Both the position numbers and the translations under genes were made by a program. Below the pieces are notes generated by a model. The model saw only the letters and a list, made by a program, of their open reading frames with translations, had not been told where the DNA came from and made no database searches. Shown one piece after another: positions 1 to 5,683 of a DNA stretch of 18,809 nucleotides. Every line of letters begins with the position of its first letter. The stretch's first letter is position 1. The stretch lies in the NCBI GenBank assembly GCA_964569715.1, contig CAZMUD010000017.1, forward strand, positions 1 through 18,809, read 5' to 3'. The DNA is from CAZMUD01 sp964569715 (GTDB lineage Bacteria; Chloroflexota; Dehalococcoidia; Dehalococcoidales; UBA2162).

Positions 1-300
1 CTACAAGCTTAGTCAGCTCTTTTATCTTACCTGGCTAGCCTCTGCTGACCGAGTTTAGCCAGGCCAGTCGATAATTCTTTCACCACCCTTATCGACGTCC
101 GGGCGATGGCACCTCAACTTTTCGGCACCCAATCCCGACCCATTGAGGCAAGGTCAGGCTGGATGTGCCGCCTATTTAATTAGGCAGCAACTAATACTGG
201 TTCTTCGCCAGTTATTTTTTTGCCACTTGTTTTATGAGGGTAGTGGCACCTCAGCTTGCAATCCTGTAGCATACCTCCCCTGTCGAACCCACGCGCCCCC
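1..300 (-). ncRNA. ssrA: tmRNA (3' end cut by window edge)
   Basis: Transfer-messenger RNA, which rescues stalled ribosomes and tags the unfinished protein for proteolysis. On the minus strand the 5' end at 300 reads GGGGGCG, the 5' acceptor strand, followed closely by the family hallmark GGTTCGACAGGGG and then GCAAGCTGAGGTGCC. An internal tag frame ends in a stop at 180-182. The pseudoknot region continues to position 1, where the minus strand ends in GACTAAGCTTGTAG, typical of the start of the tRNA-like 3' part. The T-arm, 3' acceptor strand and CCA lie outside the window. It starts 20 bases after the smpB stop codon. I find no convincing promoter in that gap, so co-transcription with smpB and 5' processing by RNase P is likely (inference). 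Confidence 0.93.
180..224 (-). other. tmRNA-encoded proteolysis tag frame
   Basis: Within ssrA, the frame from GGC (222-224) to TAA (180-182) reads GKKITGEEPVLVAA followed by stop. The hydrophobic LVAA end fits ClpXP-type degradation tags. The resume codon is inferred as Gly (GGC), because the other frame through the run of seven A's hits TAA at once. The exact resume codon could be one triplet off. Confidence 0.75.
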
Positions 301-320
301 ATTGGCTACAGATAGCTCTC

Positions 321-788
321 TTAAACTACACTTTTAGATTTGCGGCTTTTTATGGCTCGCCCCATCTCCCTTTCTGCCTCACGGCGCATTATGGAATCAC
401 GCTTGTCATATAATCTCTTACCCTTGGCTAGTGCCACCTCAACCTTAGCCAGGCTATCTTTAATATACAGCCTAAGCGGAAGCAGAGTAAAACCCTTTTC
501 CGCCACCTTGCCGGTGAGAGCATTAATCTCCTTATGGTGCAGTAAGAGCTTTCGAGGCCGCATTGGCTCGTGGCTTAAATAGCTACCTGCCTCATAGCGG
601 GCAATATGTGCGTTCAGCAACCATAATTCCCCACCCTCAGGCCTAACATAGGCATCACCCAAACTCACTCTCCCGGCCCGGATTGACTTTATCTCCGAGC
701 CAGTAAGCACAATCCCAGCTTCCACACTATCCTGCATATGATAATTGTGGTAAGCCTTACGGTTGGTAGCTACTGTCTTTATCGCCAT
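321..788 (-). CDS. smpB: SsrA-binding protein SmpB
   Basis: Small basic cytoplasmic protein that binds the tRNA-like domain of tmRNA and carries it to stalled ribosomes. The 155 residues are the usual family length. The N-terminal NRKAYHNY, the beta-barrel segment VEAGIVLTGSEIKSIRAG and the AYVRPEGGELWLLNAHIARYE stretch are family signatures. The lysine/arginine-rich C-terminal tail (DKRDSIMRREAEREMGRAIKSRK) is the part that enters the mRNA channel. The ATG at 788 lies only about six bases downstream of the predicted transcription start, so the weak AGGG before it may not be in the transcript at all. ssrA follows 20 bases after the stop, which fits a smpB-ssrA unit. Confidence 0.97.
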   Translation of the reverse strand: MAIKTVATNRKAYHNYHMQDSVEAGIVLTGSEIKSIRAGRVSLGDAYVRPEGGELWLLNAHIARYEAGSYLSHEPMRPRKLLLHHKEINALTGKVAEKGFTLLPLRLYIKDSLAKVEVALAKGKRLYDKRDSIMRREAEREMGRAIKSRKSKSVV

Positions 789-800
789 AACCCTAATTAA

Positions 801-829
801 ATTATACCATTGGGTGAAGGCTGATTCAA
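801..829 (-). promoter_or_regulatory. Promoter of smpB (-ssrA)
   Basis: Minus-strand TTGAAT (-35, 824-829), a 17-base spacer and TATAAT (-10, 801-806). The -10 is a perfect consensus and the -35 differs at two positions. Transcription would begin near 794, giving a leader of only about six bases before the smpB ATG. Confidence 0.65.
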
Positions 830-944
830 AAACCCAAGCTAATGAACGGTAGTGAACCCAGTGTAACGGGATTATGAATTAAAGAGGTGATTCGAGTATG
901 GTGAGAGTAGAGAAGCTAAACCTCTGACTTTTCTGCGCCTTTTT

Positions 945-2978
945 CTATAGCACCTGGACGACTAACTCACTCAGGTCCATAGCCTTTATAGACTCTTCCA
1001 CTTCCTTGGTCTTCAGTCCATCTTCAAGCATTGTCAGACAGTAGGGGCAGGCTGTGGCCACGAGGTCTACTTTAGCCTCGATTATCTGTTCGGTTCGCTT
1101 CACATTAACCCGCTGGTCAGGGGCCTCCTCCATCCACATATGACCGCCCCCACCGCCACAACAAAAGCTCGTTGGCCCAGAGCGAGCCAGCTCCACCTTC
1201 TTTATACCGCCAATAGCCTTCAGGATATCTCTAGGTGGCTGATAAATATCGTTGTAACGCCCCAGATAGCAGGAATCGTGATAAGCTGCCACCTTGTTGC
1301 CATCTAATCCGCCAAGTTTTAGCTTGCCATCACTAATCAAATCGGCGATGAACTGGGTGTGGTGGATAACCTCAAAGTTGCCACCGAATTGTGGATATTC
1401 ATTCTTGAGACTATTAAAGCAATGGGGGCAGGTGGTTAATATCTTTTTAACATTATAGCCCTTAAGGAGCTCAATATTCTTCTCACAGAGGGTTTGAAAC
1501 AGGTATTCATCGCCCATCCTCCGGGCTGGGTCACCACAGCAACTCTCCTCGGCACCCAGTATTCCGAAATTGATTCCCGCCGCCTGTAGAATCTTGGCAG
1601 TAGCCGCGCTCACCTTCATATTTCTGTCATCAAGAGCCGCTGTGCAGCCCACCCAATACAGTATATCAATATCACTGTTCTCCGAGAGCACCTTTACCTC
1701 CAAGCCTTCAGCCCAATCGGTTCTGGCGGCGGTGGTTCCTCTCCACGGGTGCCCTCTAGCCCCCAGGCTCTTGAGCGCCTCCTGAACCGATTCAGGGAAC
1801 TGGCTCCTTTCCATTGCCAGGTTGCGACGCATATCTACTATCTTATCAATATGCTCAACATAAATCGGGCACGCTTCTTGGCAAGCACGGCAGGTGGTGC
1901 AGCCCCAGATTACCTCTTCTGTTATCACCTCGGTGACCATATCCTGTCGGGACTCTATGGGCTTTCTCAGCAGGGGTATCGGATACACCTCATAGAGATG
2001 GGTCTTGAGGTCCTGTATAACCTGCTTGGGATTGAGAGCTTTGCCGCTAAAGTAGGCAGGACAGGCATCCTGACAGCGACCGCACCTGGTGCAGGCATCG
2101 AGGTCGAGAAGCTGCTTCCAGGTGAAATGCTCAATATTGGCTACGCCAAATGTCTCAGCAGTCTCAAGGTCTATGGGGGTCAATGCCCCTGCTGGCTTCA
2201 GCGAACGGAAAAATACATTTAGTGGTGCTAGCAGTAGGTGCTGCAGGCGGGAACGGATTACCCAGATATAGCCCAAAAAGATAAACGCCGGTATGGCATG
2301 AATTAAGGTGCGATGCCAGACCAGGATTTCATTTTCAGCCTCGGTTATAAAGGTGGGAAAGGCGTGTGAAACAAGGTAGCCCACCGGCGACCACATAGCC
2401 CAATCAGGGGGACCGACCTCGCTGATGGCAATGCGAAACCCCTTTATCATAAAGCCGGTAAGTATGAGCAAAAATGCCCAGACAAAAACCAGGGTATCCT
2501 CAGGCACAGTATCCAGGCGGGACGGTCTCCTGATATACCTCCGGTATACAGCCATACCTCCGCCGATAAGAATCAACACAGCACCGATTTCAGCAATTAG
2601 AGAGGCATAAAGGTAAATGCTTTGCGGAGGAATGGTAATCCCACCGAATGAGAATAGTCTGATTATCTTGCCCAAAAAGAGGAGAGCGGTTCCCCCAAAA
2701 ATAAGGAGGTGCATCAAGCCAGGGTATAGTTCGCTCCGTCTCAAGATTCTGATATTAGCTATGGCTACAGCCAGGGTGCTTATCAGTCTGGTAGGCCACT
2801 TTTCAAAGCGATTTTCCTTCTGTCCAGCCATCCACAACCAACAGCGCCGCCAAAAGCCAAAGACGAAAAGAACAATAATAATAGGGAATAATACGGCAGC
2901 AATTATTATGATTGGCATAAAGACTTCTGTTATGTAAACCTCTTGACCTACCCAGAAAAGCTCGCGTAAAGACTCCAA
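945..2978 (-). CDS. Membrane-bound HdrD-like Fe-S oxidoreductase fused to NarI/HdrE-like domain
   Basis: A 677-residue electron-transfer protein. Residues about 20-250 hold five or six transmembrane helices of the NarI/HdrE type, with candidate haem b histidines at 90, 205, 222 and 227. A soluble part follows: two 4Fe-4S motifs (Cys296-299-302-306 and 360-363-366-370) and two CCG domains. The CCG domains have Cys445, Cys480-481, CPHC 517-520, Cys570, Cys606-607 and CPYC 644-647; in HdrD such domains bind the noncubane cluster that reduces disulfides. The same architecture occurs in membrane ETF:methylmenaquinone oxidoreductase-type proteins (DUF224), so the soluble side may accept electrons from an ETF, a ferredoxin or a thiol/disulfide couple. 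The start is TTG at 2978, chosen because GAGGAGG lies five bases upstream. It is the last gene of the redox operon, 15 bases after the small membrane protein. The fold family is sure; the electron partner is inference. Confidence 0.9.
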   Translation of the reverse strand: MESLRELFWVGQEVYITEVFMPIIIIAAVLFPIIIVLFVFGFWRRCWLWMAGQKENRFEKWPTRLISTLAVAIANIRILRRSELYPGLMHLLIFGGTALLFLGKIIRLFSFGGITIPPQSIYLYASLIAEIGAVLILIGGGMAVYRRYIRRPSRLDTVPEDTLVFVWAFLLILTGFMIKGFRIAISEVGPPDWAMWSPVGYLVSHAFPTFITEAENEILVWHRTLIHAIPAFIFLGYIWVIRSRLQHLLLAPLNVFFRSLKPAGALTPIDLETAETFGVANIEHFTWKQLLDLDACTRCGRCQDACPAYFSGKALNPKQVIQDLKTHLYEVYPIPLLRKPIESRQDMVTEVITEEVIWGCTTCRACQEACPIYVEHIDKIVDMRRNLAMERSQFPESVQEALKSLGARGHPWRGTTAARTDWAEGLEVKVLSENSDIDILYWVGCTAALDDRNMKVSAATAKILQAAGINFGILGAEESCCGDPARRMGDEYLFQTLCEKNIELLKGYNVKKILTTCPHCFNSLKNEYPQFGGNFEVIHHTQFIADLISDGKLKLGGLDGNKVAAYHDSCYLGRYNDIYQPPRDILKAIGGIKKVELARSGPTSFCCGGGGGHMWMEEAPDQRVNVKRTEQIIEAKVDLVATACPYCLTMLEDGLKTKEVEESIKAMDLSELVVQVL

Positions 2979-2993
2979 ACTGTCCTCCTCAAC

Positions 2994-3209
2994 TCATACG
3001 TCTGGATAAAATGAAGTCAGGTGGGCAATGAAAAAGACCACCACAATAAAGCCGGCCAGTATCAGCGCCATAGTTACAACCTTCTTATATCTCAACCCCA
3101 GCCCCAGGTCAAAAACAGTAAGCCGCACTCCAGTGAACAAAACATACATAACCGCCGCCAGTATGGCCACTTCTATAAAAATAGCTACCGCTCTAAGTAA
3201 TACATCCAT
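2994..3209 (-). CDS. Small two-helix membrane protein of the redox operon
   Basis: A 71-residue hydrophobic protein I cannot assign to a named family. Two membrane segments are visible, about 6-28 and 44-64, joined by a short loop containing the basic stretch RYKK. No cysteines are present, so it cannot hold an Fe-S cluster. Its gene starts with ATG, preceded by GGAG at nine bases. It sits five bases after the ferredoxin-like gene and 15 bases before the HdrD-like fusion, so co-expression is near certain. The position matches the small hydrophobic subunit of Hmc-type complexes, which suggests an assembly or anchoring subunit. That role is an inference from position only. Confidence 0.75.
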   Translation of the reverse strand: MDVLLRAVAIFIEVAILAAVMYVLFTGVRLTVFDLGLGLRYKKVVTMALILAGFIVVVFFIAHLTSFYPDV

Positions 3210-3214
3210 TGTCC

Positions 3215-3709
3215 CTATCTCCAGCCCTTGATTTTACACGCGGGACAGAGTTCAAACTGGGAAGAGGGGAACTGCCCTGTTGTCGGTATTTTTGCCTTTA
3301 TGCTGTTTATCATTGCCCTTGGAGCAATAGGGCTACCGCACTCGGAGCACCTGACAATTTCATCTTCAAAGAGCACCGTTGCCGGGCTGTTAAGCCTATC
3401 TAGTTCTAAAATACGCTCCAGGTGCAGGCATTGCTCTGGGCAAACCTCGACACACTGGCCGCAGGCAACACAGAGACCATACTTGAAGAGCAGTTGATAG
3501 ACATCATCCTCTCCGCTTGACGAAACAGTTAGTGCCCGGGTAGGACAATCAAGAGCGCAGAGACCGCAACCGGTGCACTTTGAACTATCCAGTGTCACCT
3601 TGCCGAAGGGTGAAACCATTTTTAGTAGTTCACGCCGGCTGACTTTACCTTCAGACCCACTGACGTATGCCTCTGGCTTATCCTGTCGAATCCCTTTAAA
3701 CTCGCTCAT
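3215..3709 (-). CDS. Two-cluster ferredoxin-like protein with C-terminal zinc-ribbon-like tail
   Basis: A 164-residue soluble electron carrier. Two 4Fe-4S motifs are clear: Cys45-48-51-55 (CTGCGLCALDCP) and Cys80-83-86-90 (CVACGQCVEVCP). A third cysteine set follows, CSEC at 121-124 and CPAC at 155-158, spaced like a zinc ribbon or rubredoxin site. Near residue 25 is SRRELLK, which looks like a twin-arginine motif, but no hydrophobic segment follows, so export is unlikely. A longer frame opens upstream to 3817, but it would overlap the end of the NrfD gene by 77 bases with an unrelated basic N-terminus. The ATG at 3709 is preferred: it sits 31 bases after the NrfD stop with AGGCAG upstream. 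The probable role is to carry electrons on the cytoplasmic side between the NrfD module and the HdrD-like subunit (inference). Confidence 0.88.
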   Translation of the reverse strand: MSEFKGIRQDKPEAYVSGSEGKVSRRELLKMVSPFGKVTLDSSKCTGCGLCALDCPTRALTVSSSGEDDVYQLLFKYGLCVACGQCVEVCPEQCLHLERILELDRLNSPATVLFEDEIVRCSECGSPIAPRAMINSIKAKIPTTGQFPSSQFELCPACKIKGWR

Positions 3710-3740
3710 AGGCTGCCTATTTCGTATCCATATTTCCGTA

Positions 3741-4976
3741 CTACCCCTCGGCCTCAACCGTAGAGACAGAAGCTTCTGACACTTCCGAAGCTTCTGGAGC
3801 TTCACCCACTTCAGCAACCTCAGTGGTTGGTAATAGTTCCAGATATTTCAAGCCCACCACAAAAAGAAGCGCCACCAGGGCAACTATACCCAAAGCCAGG
3901 GCTGTCTCCCAGAGTGTTATGGGAAAGACGCCGGCTGCCCCCCATACGCCTTCGATAGTCCCAGGGTAAAGCTGCTGAACCTGAGCTGTCCCCGGGATTA
4001 CCAGGGCAGCCCTTTCCCCCAATACACCAATGACCACCGATATTGAAGCTATCACCACACCCTTAACACTCTTGCCAGCTTTGGGATGGAACAGGATTAT
4101 TAGCGGTATAATTAGCCCCATGCCTATCTGGAAAACCCAGAAAAGCCACCAGTAGTGACCGGTGAACAAAAACACTGTGCCTGCCCGGTGAGGGAAATAT
4201 ATGTGAGTAAACTTATCAAAAAAGACCATAGCAAAGAGAACGATTATTATAATTGACAGCAATCTTCCCAGGGAAAGTATCACCTTCTTGTCGATGTAAC
4301 GCTTGCTGAACTTAAAGGCAACCACCACCACTAGTATCAGTAGTGCCGTTCCGGATGTCAGCGCAGCCGCAATAAATTCGAATGGTTTTATTGGCGAGAA
4401 AAGGATTTCCCTGGTGCCAATGAGACCGAATATCGCTCCAGTAAAACTGTGCACCCCAATCGCCCAAAGAACATCTATAGTGCCTACTATCATGGCTAAC
4501 CTTGTCTTATTTTCTAGTGCCAGCCATAGATAAACGAGCATAAGCAGGATATATCCCCCGTACCAGATACTATTAATAGCAAACATAGAGGTCATATTGT
4601 TGAGATAGCCATACATAAAAAGCCGCCAGAACTTCTCTGGTCTGCCCAGGTCTACCAGCACGCATACCATAGCGCCAGTAAAGAGTAAAAGCCCCATAAA
4701 AACGGCTATCCGGCCAATCGGTTTATACTCCTCCCGTCTCAAAACATAACACAGTCCAGAAACAACAATGGCACCGGCACTAAGTCCTATAAAGTAAATA
4801 TCAAGGGTGATAAGCTGTCCCCAAGGCACAGAGTTACTGATACCCCACACCTGGAGACCATTAAGGTAAGCAACCAGATAGCTGGTGGCCATAACTGCCA
4901 CCATAACACTGAGAATTGCCACCATAATGCGGTAGCCCCTGGATTTACCTTCAATTGGTGAATAAGTCAAATCCAT
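3741..4976 (-). CDS. nrfD: NrfD/PsrC-family membrane subunit (quinone-interacting)
   Basis: A 411-residue integral membrane protein with about ten predicted helices (first about 14-36, last about 354-380), the size and shape of the NrfD/PsrC/HmcC family. These subunits anchor the Fe-S subunit and exchange electrons with menaquinone, some moving protons. Family-like features are the SVPWGQLITLDIYFIGLSAGA segment near residues 49-70, and charged residues inside helices (Asp in VDLG of helix 3). The protein ends in an acidic tail, residues about 383-411, made of repeated EAxE/SEAS-like units, which is not part of the core. It starts with ATG preceded by AAGGA nine bases upstream, overlapping the end of the four-cluster subunit gene, 12 bases away. 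The family is sure; the symbol denotes the family, not a nitrite reductase. Confidence 0.92.
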   Translation of the reverse strand: MDLTYSPIEGKSRGYRIMVAILSVMVAVMATSYLVAYLNGLQVWGISNSVPWGQLITLDIYFIGLSAGAIVVSGLCYVLRREEYKPIGRIAVFMGLLLFTGAMVCVLVDLGRPEKFWRLFMYGYLNNMTSMFAINSIWYGGYILLMLVYLWLALENKTRLAMIVGTIDVLWAIGVHSFTGAIFGLIGTREILFSPIKPFEFIAAALTSGTALLILVVVVAFKFSKRYIDKKVILSLGRLLSIIIIVLFAMVFFDKFTHIYFPHRAGTVFLFTGHYWWLFWVFQIGMGLIIPLIILFHPKAGKSVKGVVIASISVVIGVLGERAALVIPGTAQVQQLYPGTIEGVWGAAGVFPITLWETALALGIVALVALLFVVGLKYLELLPTTEVAEVGEAPEASEVSEASVSTVEAEG

Positions 4977-4988
4977 TTGGTAATTCCT

Positions 4989-5675
4989 TTAGCCATGGAG
5001 ATAATATACTTTAGGATGTGTGCTCAACTCCTCTCTCAGTCTGAAGCTCCCTCTGGTCGCCAACAGGCGTGATACCTCGCTATCAGGGTCGTCCAAATCG
5101 CCGAAGGTTCTGGCTTTCGTCGGGCAGGCTTCCACGCAAGCTGGCACCACATCTACACCTATCTTTTTGCCCTCTTTTAGCCCTTGGTCTATCCGGTGAA
5201 AGCAAAAGGTGCACTTCTCAACCACACCTCGTATACGCTGCGGGAATGGCCAGGGTCCCCTATCAGCACGGGTGGGGGGCAGGTCAGGACGGTGATACTC
5301 TTCTTCTGTCTGGTCTTTGAAGTTAAAACCTCTGACTCCATAAGGGCAAGCAACTATGCAATACCTACATCCTATACACCGCCGGAAATCCTGTATAACA
5401 ATGCCATCATCACGACGATAGGTTGCCTTCGCCGGACACACGGTAACACATGGGGCATCCTCACAGTGCATGCAGGGTATTGGTATGAACTCGACCCTTA
5501 CCGTTGGATATTCACCCTTACTGACGGCTATCACCCTATTCCAGTAAATCTCTCTTCTCTGTCCTTGCTCTTGAGGCGAGCCGTGCGGAACGCTATTTTC
5601 CTCTTTACAGGCAACAGTGCAAGCCTGGCAGCCTGCACACTTGTCCAGGTCAATTACCATTCCCCATTTTGCCAT
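4989..5675 (-). CDS. Four-cluster 4Fe-4S subunit (PsrB/DmsB/NrfC type)
   Basis: Electron-transfer subunit of a complex iron-sulfur molybdoenzyme, 228 residues. Sixteen cysteines fall in four groups: 13-16-19-23, 68-71-76-80, 100-103-106-110 and 155-158-180-184, enough for four 4Fe-4S clusters forming a wire from the Mo subunit to the membrane subunit. The REIYWNRV stretch is typical of PsrB/DmsB proteins. It has no signal peptide, as expected for a partner exported together with the Tat-signal-bearing catalytic subunit. The ATG at 5675 has GAGGT six bases upstream, and that site overlaps the TGA of the catalytic gene eight bases away, so translation is probably coupled. Confidence 0.95.
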   Translation of the reverse strand: MAKWGMVIDLDKCAGCQACTVACKEENSVPHGSPQEQGQRREIYWNRVIAVSKGEYPTVRVEFIPIPCMHCEDAPCVTVCPAKATYRRDDGIVIQDFRRCIGCRYCIVACPYGVRGFNFKDQTEEEYHRPDLPPTRADRGPWPFPQRIRGVVEKCTFCFHRIDQGLKEGKKIGVDVVPACVEACPTKARTFGDLDDPDSEVSRLLATRGSFRLREELSTHPKVYYLHG

Positions 5676-5683
5676 TTACTACC

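Noticed and set aside
883..925. AGAGGT/ACCTCT inverted repeat as terminator of the redox operon
   Set aside because: Only six pairs across a 31-base loop and a poor T-run; I see no convincing terminator here.
898..927. Nine-codon plus-strand frame (ATG GTG AGA ... TGA) behind AAAGAGGTGA
   Set aside because: Although the ribosome-site match is fair, the frame is too short to support and lies between two minus-strand genes with no promoter.
3710..3817. Longer N-terminus for the ferredoxin-like gene
   Set aside because: It would overlap the NrfD coding end in another frame and has no family likeness; the ATG at 3709 fits better.
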